Assembly: GCA_934525625.1 (NCBI GenBank)
Contig: CAKSZL010000007.1
Location: 62,001-126,000, forward strand
Direction of reading: 5' to 3'
Length of the DNA stretch: 64,000 nucleotides
DNA from: an uncultured Burkholderiaceae bacterium
GTDB taxonomy: Bacteria; Pseudomonadota; Gammaproteobacteria; Burkholderiales; Burkholderiaceae_B
Both the position numbers and the translations under genes were made by a program. Shown here piece by piece: positions 26,491-36,100 of the stretch; positions within the stretch are counted from its first letter, which is position 1; the number at the start of each line of letters is the position of its first letter. Below the pieces are notes generated by a model, which saw only the letters and a program-made list of their open reading frames with translations, searched no databases and was not told the origin of the DNA.

Positions 26491-27567
26491 CTAATGCCGC
26501 AAGCGAGTCAATCCGCGCTGGAATAGCCGCGGCCAGAAACCTGTGCGGGCAGGGGAAGGTTCGAAACTATTGTAGACAATGCCAGTGGCCTGGACGCCCG
26601 CAGCGCGCAAGGCATCCTGAGCCTGTTCGATATCGCGCAGCAGCGTAATGTGCTGGCGTGCCACCAGGACGGCGGTATCCGCCTGACTGGCGATGATTTG
26701 CGCATCGGGATAGCGCTTGATGGCGGGGGTATCAACTATGAATATGTCGAAATGCGTGTGCAGATTGTTTATTAGCTGTTTGAGCTGAGGCTCGCGCAGT
26801 ATTTCCGTGGGGTTGGGAGGAGGCGGGCCGGCGCTCAGCACATGCAACTTCGGAAAGGCGGGAACCGGCTGAGTGTACCCTTGGACGCGGCCGGCCAGGA
26901 CGGCTGCCAGGCCGGTGTCGGTCTTGGTTCCCAGCAGCGTGCTGCGTTCGGGTGAGCGAAGATCCGCATCAATCAGCAGAGTGCGGTACCCACTCTGGGC
27001 GAATGCGAGCGCCAGGCTGGAACCTAAGTACGATTTACCTTCGCCGTCGTTGGGGCTGACCATCGCGATGGCCAGCGGGCGCCGCTCGGGCTGGCGCAAC
27101 ATGATCTCGGTACGGATCTTGCGGATAGCTTCCGCTTCGGCGCTGTCTGGCGCCGCGGCGATGGGAAACTCCACGAGCGCGGGGTTGTTCGAAGCGGTGG
27201 GGTAGCGGTACTGTTGCGCAATCGCGCTGCGCAGCTCTTGTTCCGTTAGCAAGCCGAGTGCGACGGCCGCATCGCCGAAGCGGGTGCCGTGTGTACGTTG
27301 GTATTCCAGGATGCGCTGGACGTCCTCTCGAGTCAGGCGCTGGCGCTCAATCAGAATGTCGCCCAGGCGGCTCCCTTCTGCGACGTCCGGCTGGGCCGGT
27401 GCCGCCGGGGCGCGCTGCGGGCTGGCTTCGAGCTGCCTGGGTGGCGTTTCGGCCTGTTCAGGGGTATCGACCCAAAGCAGTATTTCCTTGCGGGCGTCGT
27501 GTCCGGCGGACTGTTGCGCTTCGGCCTGCTGGGTATCGTGGGCGGAGGGGCTCTGCTCTTTGGGCAT
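26491..27567 (-). CDS. EpsG-type chain-length ATPase (BY-kinase fold) with N-terminal MshEN domain
   Basis: A 358-residue cytoplasmic P-loop protein. A MshEN/GSPII_E-N-like segment spans about 65-125 (GDILIERQRLT, GLLTEQEL). Walker A is GEGKS at 175-179, Walker A' is IDADLR at 199-204, and Walker B is FIVDTP at 276-281. This is the pattern of bacterial tyrosine kinases partnered with Wzz-type proteins. However, the C-terminal tail has no tyrosine cluster; the only Tyr near the end is Y332. Kinase activity by the usual autophosphorylation is therefore doubtful. It starts 19 nt after epsF. Confidence 0.85.
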   Translation of the reverse strand: MPKEQSPSAHDTQQAEAQQSAGHDARKEILLWVDTPEQAETPPRQLEASPQRAPAAPAQPDVAEGSRLGDILIERQRLTREDVQRILEYQRTHGTRFGDAAVALGLLTEQELRSAIAQQYRYPTASNNPALVEFPIAAAPDSAEAEAIRKIRTEIMLRQPERRPLAIAMVSPNDGEGKSYLGSSLALAFAQSGYRTLLIDADLRSPERSTLLGTKTDTGLAAVLAGRVQGYTQPVPAFPKLHVLSAGPPPPNPTEILREPQLKQLINNLHTHFDIFIVDTPAIKRYPDAQIIASQADTAVLVARQHITLLRDIEQAQDALRAAGVQATGIVYNSFEPSPARTGFWPRLFQRGLTRLRH

Positions 27568-27586
27568 GGCGATGTGACTTGTCGGT

Positions 27587-28969
27587 TCAGCCGATACGGC
27601 CCAGCAGCGGCGCGGCGCTTCTGAAGGAGAGTAGATCCTCCGGACATCTGACGCGTCGGTTCAGCAGTTCCAGGAGGAGGGCCAGGCAGGCCGCGACTGC
27701 CATTCCGCTCAGCAAGCCGAGCAGCAGGTTGACAAGCGGCTTGGGCCTGCTGGGGGATGTGGGCAGATCGGCTGCTTGCAAGACGGATGCGCTGAGCGCA
27801 TTGACGCTGCCGGCCATGATGACGGTATCGTATTTTTCCAGGGCTGCGTTGTATACCTGCTGCGCACCGGCGAACTGGCGCTGATACGCCGCGATACGGT
27901 CGCGTTGCTGCATTTGCTCCAACACTTTCTGGCGCTGCTGGTCTATGTCTTTTTCCAGGCTCTCGGCCTGGGCCTGCAATTGGACAACTTCGTCCTGATC
28001 GGCTTTCAGGGTGACTTGGGCCTCACGCCGGATAGCGGCGATCGTGCGCTGGCGTTCGGCGTACAAGCCCTTGATGGTAGGGTGATTGGGCCCCAGCGAG
28101 CCTTGACGTTCGCCTAGTTGCAGATCCAGCCTGCCCAGTTGCTCTTTCAGTATTCCCAGCGAGGGCAATTGGTTGATCTGGGGGATTTCCTGCACGGGTA
28201 CGCCTGAATCCAGCAGCTTTTGAGTCGCTTGGTTGCGGGTGCGGACTTCTTCCATGCGCGTTTGCACGGCTAGCAGGGTTTTGGTCATTTCGGCCAGTTT
28301 CTGGGACTCGAGATCGCCATGTTCGCGCACGTTCAGGATGCCTGTGGATTGCTGGTATTCGGTCAGTTTGCCCTGGATGTCGTCGATTTCGTGGCGCAGA
28401 TTGTCGAGCTGCGCATTGTACTGTTCGAAGCGTTGGCGCGCGGCGGAAGACGAGACCTCTTCATTGAGGCCTATGTAGGCATTGGCGATGGCGTCGGCGA
28501 ACTGGCGGGCCTGCTCGGGAGAATCTCCCGAATAACTGACGGAGACGACCCGGCTGCCGCCGTCGCGCTGAATCTTGGTGTTTTCGCGTATTGTCGTGAT
28601 CAGCGCGAGATTGGCGCGCTGTTCACCATGTTTGGCCAGGGCTTCTCGGTACTCGGGGTATGAGCGTAGCTTGAGAGCGTCGATGACGATTTCGACGACG
28701 CGCTGGCTTTGCAGCAGATCGAGCTGCGTCTTCATGTAGTTGTCGTCCAGGAACGGCGAAATGGCGCGCCCGCTAATGAGATCAGTCTCGCGGTAATCGA
28801 TGTAGATGTCCGTGGTAGCCGTCCAGATCTTGGGGGATAGCAGCGTGACGATTACCGTCAAGGCGAGCATGGCGCCGACGACGAGCAGCATGAAGCGGCG
28901 GCGGCCCGCCAGCATTGCGATGATTTGCGTCGGAGAAAGAAAACCGGATTCGATAATAGGGGTGCTCAC
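27587..28969 (-). CDS. Chain-length determinant protein EpsF/Wzz type
   Basis: A 460-residue inner-membrane copolymerase. Membrane segments are at about 22-45 and 425-445, flanking a long periplasmic region rich in coiled coil (about 170-390). The Wzz N-terminal domain reads PKIWTATTDIYIDYRETD, and the Pro-rich LPTSPSRPKPLVN precedes the second membrane segment. The GTG start at 28969 follows GAGGG by six bases. It heads the four-gene minus operon. It works with the adjacent ATPase to set polymer length. Confidence 0.9.
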   Translation of the reverse strand: MSTPIIESGFLSPTQIIAMLAGRRRFMLLVVGAMLALTVIVTLLSPKIWTATTDIYIDYRETDLISGRAISPFLDDNYMKTQLDLLQSQRVVEIVIDALKLRSYPEYREALAKHGEQRANLALITTIRENTKIQRDGGSRVVSVSYSGDSPEQARQFADAIANAYIGLNEEVSSSAARQRFEQYNAQLDNLRHEIDDIQGKLTEYQQSTGILNVREHGDLESQKLAEMTKTLLAVQTRMEEVRTRNQATQKLLDSGVPVQEIPQINQLPSLGILKEQLGRLDLQLGERQGSLGPNHPTIKGLYAERQRTIAAIRREAQVTLKADQDEVVQLQAQAESLEKDIDQQRQKVLEQMQQRDRIAAYQRQFAGAQQVYNAALEKYDTVIMAGSVNALSASVLQAADLPTSPSRPKPLVNLLLGLLSGMAVAACLALLLELLNRRVRCPEDLLSFRSAAPLLGRIG

Positions 28970-29074
28970 ACCATGCCCTCGTAAGGCACTCCGTTAGGTA
29001 GCGGCCATGCGACGCACACCAAGAGGTAGCTGGCTGCGACTTTACCCGGATTCTACACTGAGACGCCAATAGGG

Positions 29075-29088
29075 GCGGGCGCGCCCGC
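29075..29088. other. Perfect 14-nt GC palindrome after wssI-like gene
   Basis: GCGGGCGCGCCCGC lies immediately downstream of the wssI-like stop, in the 119-nt gap before epsF on the same strand. No T-run follows, so it is at best a weak transcript end between the cellulose and exopolysaccharide operons. The rest of the gap shows a TAGAAT and a TAAAGT that could be -10 elements for epsF, without a clear -35. Confidence 0.4.
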
Positions 29089-30240
29089 TCAGCGCCATAT
29101 CTCCTTGTCGTTCCTTAACGCTGTTTCCAGGTCGCGCTCCGGGATCTCCCAGATGACGAGCCTGGGCGGCGTCTGCTTGAAGGCCTTGCTGGCGAAGTAT
29201 TCGCTGGCCGAACCCGAGAAGGCGCCGCCGTCCTTGGCGAAGCTGGCGACGGGAGTTTCCAGCGCGTGGGCCAGGAAGTCGGCGAAGCCCGACGTGCGCG
29301 AGAATGAAGTGCCTATCAGCGCGACGGTGGGCAGGTTGGCGTCGCCGAACAGGTCGTCGGCATCGTCCTGCCCGCCGCTGCCGGAGGCGTCCGCGACGCG
29401 GAACTCGCTGGCGGCGGCGATTTCGGGGGCGGGCTGGCGCGAAGCGGGCAGCCAGTCTATGCCCGCCAGGCGCACCAGGTCGCCGGGGCGCACTTGCGGC
29501 CGCCCTGGCACGATTTCGGTGGTCTGGCGGGGTTCCAGCGGGCCGCCGGCCTGGCTGCGCGCCGTCTTGCCCATGGCCTGGGCGGCCAGCTGCGCGCCAT
29601 GCTCGTTCCAGTGGGTGTCGGTGCGTAGAAAGGTGTCCTGGGCGGAATCCTGCAAGGAGGGAGTCAGGTCGACCGCGTTCACGCCGGCCTGTTGCAGGCC
29701 TTGCACCCAATTCCGGGCGCGGGCGTCCAGCGCGGCGGGACGCTCCAGTTTGCACAACTGCCCGGCCATGATGCGGCTCTTGTCGGGTACCACCGCGACG
29801 AGCAACTGGATGTTGGACTGGGCCAGTTTCTGCTGGATGCCACTTACCGTTCGCAAGCGCGCGGCGGCGTGTTCGGCGCCACGCGCGTGCACGGCGAGCT
29901 CGTCGGCCAGGAACAGCCAGCCCGGGCAGCCTTCGCGCACCTTGGGGCCCAGATCGTGCGCCACCAGCCAGTTCAGGCCGCGCTGCCATTTGGCCATTTC
30001 GCTGGGTATGGGCGTCTTGGCGAGGTTGGCGGCGATGTCCTTGCTGGCCGTGCCGTCCAGCGCTTGCTCCAGCGTGGTGCCGGGCGGCACCAGCTCCAGG
30101 TCGTCAGCCGCGACGGAATAGATGTTGACGATCAGCCCGGCCGCCATGAACAGCGCGAAGCCGGCGGCGGCGATGACTCCTCCGGCGGAGGCCGCCGCCG
30201 TCTTTCCCGTCGATTTGTACAAGGTAGAGGTGGCGTTCAT
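29089..30240 (-). CDS. wssI: AlgJ/AlgX-like cellulose O-acetylation protein (WssI-like)
   Basis: A 383-residue protein with one N-terminal membrane segment (about 20-42) and a periplasmic SGNH-hydrolase-like domain. DxH in LRTDTHWNEHG (about 206-208) and the Ser in IGTSFSRT (about 308) match the AlgJ/AlgX acetyltransferase catalytic triad. By analogy with alginate and WssGHI systems it transfers acetyl groups to cellulose in the periplasm. Its ATG overlaps the MBOAT stop by one base (TGATG), so it is co-translated. It is the last gene of the cellulose transcription unit. Confidence 0.85.
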   Translation of the reverse strand: MNATSTLYKSTGKTAAASAGGVIAAAGFALFMAAGLIVNIYSVAADDLELVPPGTTLEQALDGTASKDIAANLAKTPIPSEMAKWQRGLNWLVAHDLGPKVREGCPGWLFLADELAVHARGAEHAAARLRTVSGIQQKLAQSNIQLLVAVVPDKSRIMAGQLCKLERPAALDARARNWVQGLQQAGVNAVDLTPSLQDSAQDTFLRTDTHWNEHGAQLAAQAMGKTARSQAGGPLEPRQTTEIVPGRPQVRPGDLVRLAGIDWLPASRQPAPEIAAASEFRVADASGSGGQDDADDLFGDANLPTVALIGTSFSRTSGFADFLAHALETPVASFAKDGGAFSGSASEYFASKAFKQTPPRLVIWEIPERDLETALRNDKEIWR

Positions 30241-31658
30241 CAGAATTGGAAATACAGGAAGGGAGTGGCGCCGCGGCTGGCGATCAGGCTGTACGACAGC
30301 AGAAAGGCCGCCAGCGGCCACAGCCCGCGCACGGACGCCAGCGCCCGGCTGACGGGCTGGCGCTCGAACCAGGGCTGCATCGTGGGCAGGATTACGCACA
30401 GAATGCCCCCGATGGCGGCGAACCAGTGCGAAGGCCGCCAGGCCAGCGTCATTTCGGGCCCCAGCGCCAGGCCGTTCATGCCGAACTGACCTTGGTACAT
30501 GGCCAGCGCATTATGGAAATCGGCGGCGCGGAACAGCGTCCAGGCCAGCATCACGAACAGCAGGGTAACGATATGCGCCAAGACTGCCGGCAGCGCGGGC
30601 ATGCCATTGCGTTCCCAGGCGCGCGCGATGCATAGCGCCACGCCGTGGGCGGTGCCCCACAGCAGGAAGTTCCAACTGTCTCCGCCATGCCAGAGTCCGG
30701 CGATGGCCATGGTCAGCAGCAGGTTGCGGTAGGTCTGCCAGACGCCGTGGCGGTTGCCGCCCAGCGGAATGTACAGGTAATCGCGAATCCAGCTCGACAG
30801 CGACAAATGCCAGCGCCGCCAGAAATCCTGGATGCTGCGCGCGACGTAGGGGTTGTTGAAGTTTTCCGGGAAGTGAAAGCCCAGCATCTGCCCCAGCCCT
30901 ATGGCCATCGCACTGTAGCCGGCGAAGTCGAAGAACAGCTGCAGCGTATAGGCGCCGCATCCCAGCCAGGCGTCGGCCAGCGAGGGCGTCTGCAAGGCGA
31001 AGGCGGTATCGACGAGGGGTGCCAGGGTATCGGCGATCAGCACTTTCATGCTCATGCCTATCATGAAACGGCGTGCGCCCGACTGAAAGCCTTTCCATGT
31101 CAGGCTGCGCGATTCCAGCTCGTCGTGAATCCAGTCGTAACGCAAAATGGGGCCGGCAATCAGCTGGCCGAACATGGCGAGATAGGCGCCGAAATCGACG
31201 AAACTGGGTTGGGCCCGTACAGTGCGCCGCTTGACGTCGACCAGATATGAGATGGCTTGCAGTACGAAAAACGACAGCCCCGCGGGCAGCACGACACGCT
31301 GCCATTCGATGGGCATTGCTCCCTGCAACATGGCGAAGCCGTTATAGGTTTCGACAAGGATGTTCGAGTATTTGTACCAGCACAGCAGCGCTATGTTGAT
31401 GACGATCAAGGTGGCCAGCCAATATCTCAGGCGGCCAGTTTGCCCGGCCAGATAAGCGCGTTCCAACGCCAGGCCCCCCGACCAGGTGATCAGCGTGACG
31501 AACACCAGCAGCAGGAGAAAAGCTGGGCTCCACCATGCATAAAAAACCCAGCTGCCGAGCAGAATCACCGTATTGCGCTGCGCGGGCCGCGCCAGCATGT
31601 AGACCAGCAGGAACCCCGGCAGGAACAGCGTCAGGAATTCCAGAGAGGTGAAGACCAT
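30240..31658 (-). CDS. wssH: MBOAT acyltransferase for cellulose acetylation (WssH/AlgI-like)
   Basis: A 472-residue polytopic membrane O-acyltransferase. It has at least nine hydrophobic segments and the MBOAT hallmark region NNPYVARSIQDFWRRWHLSL, with the catalytic His H324 in GLWHGG. It should carry acetyl groups across the inner membrane to the periplasmic acetylation proteins. The gene lies 58 nt after the AlgF-like gene and overlaps the AlgJ/X-like gene. The setting next to bcsC and bcsZ makes cellulose, rather than alginate, the acceptor. Confidence 0.92.
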   Translation of the reverse strand: MVFTSLEFLTLFLPGFLLVYMLARPAQRNTVILLGSWVFYAWWSPAFLLLLVFVTLITWSGGLALERAYLAGQTGRLRYWLATLIVINIALLCWYKYSNILVETYNGFAMLQGAMPIEWQRVVLPAGLSFFVLQAISYLVDVKRRTVRAQPSFVDFGAYLAMFGQLIAGPILRYDWIHDELESRSLTWKGFQSGARRFMIGMSMKVLIADTLAPLVDTAFALQTPSLADAWLGCGAYTLQLFFDFAGYSAMAIGLGQMLGFHFPENFNNPYVARSIQDFWRRWHLSLSSWIRDYLYIPLGGNRHGVWQTYRNLLLTMAIAGLWHGGDSWNFLLWGTAHGVALCIARAWERNGMPALPAVLAHIVTLLFVMLAWTLFRAADFHNALAMYQGQFGMNGLALGPEMTLAWRPSHWFAAIGGILCVILPTMQPWFERQPVSRALASVRGLWPLAAFLLSYSLIASRGATPFLYFQF

Positions 31659-31716
31659 GATTGTTTCTTATTGACAGGCCCGGAGAAGGCGGCGGGGCGC
31701 GGGCCCCGCCTGGAGG

Positions 31717-32397
31717 TCAGAAGCTGACGGCGTCCACGGCGTGGAACAGCCGCGACTCGTCCCCGGCAGGCACCAGGAACAGGGTGTAGCGCTCGCCCGC
31801 TTCCAGCGTGCCCAGCGAAACCGGTTCGCCGGTTTCCCTGCCGGCGCAGAAAAGCTGCACGCTCAACGGTACGGGGTTGATTTGCAGGCGCTTGGAGGGT
31901 TCGCCGACGGCCACTCCGCTGAACAGCGTGACGTTGCGGCCGGCCGCCTTGACGGTGGCGTCGGCGCAGGCCGGGGCCAGGTTGTACAGGCCGACCGAAG
32001 CCTTGAGCGCGTTGAAGTCGTCCGGCGTTTCGCGGATGGTCTGCACGGCCAGCCCGCCTTTGCCGGCGGGCAGCGCAATCACGGTGGCGAATTCGCCCGG
32101 CTCGACGGTGGTTTCGGTGGGAGCGTGCGCGTCGCCCTGCACGAACTGGCCTTTCAGCGCCCGCTTGGCCGGCACCGGCAGAAAGTTCGAGGCGGGCTTG
32201 CCGGCATCCAGCGGCAAGGAGGTCTTGGACCCTTCCGCCTTGACCACCAGCGCGGCATCCGTGCTGTTGACGAAGCGGATGAAGGCCGAGTCTTCGGCGG
32301 GGCCGGTTTCGTACAGCGGGATTTCCTGGCCGTGAGAAATAGGTGCCAGCGCGGCGCCAGCCAGTAGTGAGAGTGTGGCAAGCAGAAATTTCATCAT
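31717..32397 (-). CDS. wssG: AlgF-like periplasmic cellulose acetylation protein (WssG-like)
   Basis: A 226-residue protein with a signal peptide (about 1-24, cleavage near SHGQ) and a beta-rich mature part. ETGPAEDSAFIRFVNST resembles the start of the AlgF domain. AlgF-type proteins assist acetyl transfer in the periplasm and have no known catalytic residues. ATG 32397 overlaps the SGNH stop as ATGA. Its order SGNH-AlgF-MBOAT-AlgJ/X mirrors the wssFGHI order of pseudomonad acetylated cellulose. The match is by layout and partial motifs, so it is less certain than WssH. Confidence 0.78.
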   Translation of the reverse strand: MMKFLLATLSLLAGAALAPISHGQEIPLYETGPAEDSAFIRFVNSTDAALVVKAEGSKTSLPLDAGKPASNFLPVPAKRALKGQFVQGDAHAPTETTVEPGEFATVIALPAGKGGLAVQTIRETPDDFNALKASVGLYNLAPACADATVKAAGRNVTLFSGVAVGEPSKRLQINPVPLSVQLFCAGRETGEPVSLGTLEAGERYTLFLVPAGDESRLFHAVDAVSF

Positions 32398-33071
32398 GGC
32401 CTCTTCGACGCTTTGGCGTTTCCGCCATCTTCGGACTTAATGGTTTCGACGATTGCCTGGCTGAGCGCCTTGCCCCAGGCTTGATAGCCGGTTTCGGTCA
32501 AATGGGTTCCGTCGACGGTGGCCCATTCACCAGGTTTGGATAGTTTCAGCGAGTCGATGTAGGCGCATGGGGCGACGTTGGAATTCAGGAAGTTGGACAC
32601 CTGGCGCACTCGCGCATAGGTTTTGTTGTATTTGCCGCCTTCGGTGCCCCAGGTCGGGCCAATCCAGATGCATTGGGTATTCGTGCCGGCGATAGCCTTG
32701 GTGAGCTGGGTAGTGGACTGCCAAGCCCAGGTTTTGGGAAAAGAGCCCTTGTCGTAGGCCGCCATGGTGTCGCCCATGATGACGATGACCAGGTTGGGTT
32801 TCTCCTCGGCAATCAGTTCGGTGATGGGGCGGGTTTGCATGTTGGAGTGAACCTCCACCTTGCCGTTGCCGCGCCGTTCCGCGCCGCCACAATCGCTGGG
32901 CGTCGCCTTGACCCAACCGCCGGGGTTGGAGCCGCAGACGCCAATTGAATGAACCACTGCGCCATTCTTGGTCAGGTCATCATGCAGTGTAGTGATGAGA
33001 TAGGCCGGTTCGATAAGGTGGCTGTCGCCGACCATGAGGATGCTCAGGCCCGCAAGCACGGAAGTAAGCAT
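32394..33071 (-). CDS. SGNH hydrolase of the cellulose acetylation set (WssF-like)
   Basis: A 225-residue SGNH-fold protein. Ser is in VGDSHLI (about S17), GDTM lies at about residue 100, and Asp/His are in VDGTHLTETG (about 185-188). It is a clear paralogue of the hydrolase at 5147-5818, sharing MQTRPI, GGKYNK and APCxYIDSLKxxKPGEW. Position and size suggest a WssF counterpart that presents or removes acyl groups. No cleavable signal peptide is obvious, which leaves its compartment open. It starts 64 nt after bcsC and overlaps the AlgF-like gene. Confidence 0.8.
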   Translation of the reverse strand: MLTSVLAGLSILMVGDSHLIEPAYLITTLHDDLTKNGAVVHSIGVCGSNPGGWVKATPSDCGGAERRGNGKVEVHSNMQTRPITELIAEEKPNLVIVIMGDTMAAYDKGSFPKTWAWQSTTQLTKAIAGTNTQCIWIGPTWGTEGGKYNKTYARVRQVSNFLNSNVAPCAYIDSLKLSKPGEWATVDGTHLTETGYQAWGKALSQAIVETIKSEDGGNAKASKRP

Positions 33072-33135
33072 GGTGAAGCCTTTTTTTCTAACTTATGTGG
33101 GTGATTCAGTGGAGTGGGGTCTGGTGCCTCTGGCG

Positions 33136-36100
33136 TCAGTTGCCATAGGGCCCCCGGTACGGCGTGACGGGCAGGTCCAGCATGCGCGTGCTGGGATACA
33201 GCGTATAGCGCAGGTACAGGCCGCCCGCCCATTGGCGGTAGTCCTTGGCGTTGTTGAACGACAGGGCGCTGCCCAGCACCAGGTGGTTGCTCAGACGGTA
33301 TTCCGCCGCAGCCTGCAAGTTGTATGCGAAGCCCGTCTTGGATTGCCCCGCGTACGTGGCGGTGGCGCCGCCGTAGCCCATGGCGCGCGCGTACTGCACG
33401 GCGTTCAAAGCGTTGGCCTGCAGGCTGGCGCTGGTGGGGAAGTAGTCGGCTTCGTCTTCGCTGAAGCGCTGGATGCCGATGGCCCCTTGCAGCTTGTAGG
33501 TGAAGCGGTCGCTGCGCTGCGCCCAGGTGAAGGGCAGGCTGAACGAGTACATGCGCTGGGGGCTGAAATAGCCGCCGTGGCCGTAGGTGAAGAAGCGCTG
33601 GTTCTTGTCGTAGAACGTGGCGCCCAGGTTCAGGCCCGCCGTGAAGATGCGGTTCTGTTCGCGCAGCACGTGCCAGTAGACCCCGGCGCCGACGTTGGCG
33701 CGCCAGTTGGACTCGACGTTGTGGCCGTTCAGCGAATGCCAGCCGCCGTAACCGTAGTAGCCGAAACGGTCGCTGTCCTGGCCCACTTGCAGTTGCAGGC
33801 CGGTGCTGGTGACGCCGCCCCAGGTCTGGCCGGTGCGGCTGTCGTGGGCGCCGGCGAACGACACCAGGCTGTCGGTGACGGCGCGGCGCGACAGATCCAC
33901 GCTGTACCAACTGCGAGCCTGTTCGTCGAACAGGCCGTCGAACTTCAGGCCGCCGATGAAGTTGGTGCGCTGGAACCCCAGCGGCGTCGTGCCCAGGTCG
34001 ACACGCAGGCCTGACTGTTCGTAGGCCACGGACAAGCCCACGCCGCTATCGCGCTGCTTGCCGGTGGGGCCGTGACTGTTAAGCGCTTGTACACTGCCCC
34101 ATTGGTTATTCTGCGCAATGGCGTCGTAGATGGCGACCGGGCCGCCGCCGAAGCGGCTGCTGTTGTAGAAGTCCGAGTCGACGCTGCCGGCATCCAGGCG
34201 GACGGCGGTGGCTTGCAGGGCCAGCGTGCCGTCGCCCACGGGCAGGCGGACTTCCAGCGGCGCCTGGACTTCGCTCAGTTTGCTCAAGCCTTCTTCGCCA
34301 TTGTTGTTGCGGCCGAAGACGCCGAACCTGACCTCGGGATTGCGCATGTCCTGCAGCGTGGCCAATTCCTGGCGCAGGTCGGCCGCTTTGTCGCTGCGTA
34401 TGCCCAGCATCGTGCCGCCGACGACGGGAGCCGCGGGAAGCGGAGCGGAGGACTCCCGCACTGGCGCCAGCGTGGCGTCGGTGGTGTGTATCTGCACCAT
34501 TCTGGGAGCGGGTGTAATGACGGAACCCGGTTCGGCGGTGATCGTCCTGCCGCGCGCCGGAGCGGCAGCCGCGACGGGCGCCTCGGCCTCGACTCGCGCC
34601 ACCTGCGTGGCGGGTGCGGCCGGCTGTACCGTGGCTGGCCGTACTGCTACCGGAGCCGGAAGAGGCTGCGGCTCGGGCATGGCCGCCGGCTGGGCGGCTA
34701 CGTAGACCGGCGCTTTGCCGGAAGGTTCGTCCAGGATGCCGGCGACGGCCTGGCGCGGCAACGTCGAGCGCGTGCCTTGGCTGGGCAGCGCAACGAAAGT
34801 GCTGCCGTATTCGCCGTCAGAGGCGGCGGCAGCCTGGCTGGCGCCAGGCTGCTTGGCCATGGCCAACTGTTTTTCCTCGGCCTCGATGGCGGCCGTGAAC
34901 AGCTCGATGGCCTTGCCCGTCTTGCCGCGCGCGCGGTACAGCCGGGCCGCGTTGGCCAGCATGTCGGGGTCTTCCGGCGCGATGCTCAGCGCATGGTTGA
35001 TGGCGTTCTCGGCGAAATCGTATTCGCGCATCTGGGTGGCGGCGATGGCGGCGCCCATTTGCAGATCGGCGTTGTCCGGATCTTTCTGCAGCAGGCGCTT
35101 GTATTGCTCCAAAGCCTTGTCGTTTTCACCGTTGGCGGCATACAGGCGCGCCATGGCGGCCAGCGCCATGGTGTCGCTGGGACGCTGCGCCAGTGCGGGC
35201 GCCAGCGTGTCGTGGGCGCGCGCAAACTCGCCGCGTTCGCGCAGCAGGTCGGCTTGCCTGATGTTGTACATGAAAGCCAGATCGTCGAAGGTCTTCTTCT
35301 GCGCGGCGTTCATCGGCCTGTTCTGCAAGGCGCGCAAGGTGCTGGCCGCTTCGACGTCCTGCCCGGTCTTCAGCAAGAGACCGGCATAGGCGAGCTGGAT
35401 GTCCGGGCTGGGTTGCGCCGTGCGTCCGATTTCCTGGCGTATCAGGCTCAGGCCGTGGTTGGCATCGCCCGCATCGACGTAGGCCGAGGCAATGGCGCCC
35501 AGCATGCCGGGGTCGCCGCCAGCAGTGGCTTCCAAGCCCCGTAGCGTGCGCCGGGCATCGTCTGTGCGGCCCAGCTTCGCCAGCCTGCCGGCTTGTGCGG
35601 CCTGGGCATGCACCCACAGCTGTTGTTCCATGGCCGCCATTTCGGACGTGCGGGCTTTTTCCGGTATGCGTACCATGGTGGCGTAGGCCTTTTCCCATTC
35701 GCCCAGTTCCATGGAGAGCAGGGCGCTGGTGTACAGGGCGTCGGGCATGTCCGGATTGGATCGCAGCAGGCCGTCCACCAGGCCGCGCGCCTCGGTGGTG
35801 GCGCCTTGCTTGATGTACAGGCGTGCAAGATCCAGGCGCAGCCAGGCATTGTTGGGGTCGGTGCGCATGGCGTCTTCGAAGGCGCGCTGGGCGCCGGCCA
35901 GATCGCCGCGCTGCTGCATGGCTTTAGCCTTGCCGGCGATGAGGGCGGCGCGCAGCCTGCCTTCATCGCCGATGCTGGCGCGCTGCTCGGGCGTCAGGCC
36001 GGAGATCAGCTTTTCGGCTTCCTGGTGCCGGCCTTGCTGGGAAAGCGCGCTGATGAGGGCGCCCATGGCTTCGGTGTCGCGGCGGTCGCGTTTCAACACT

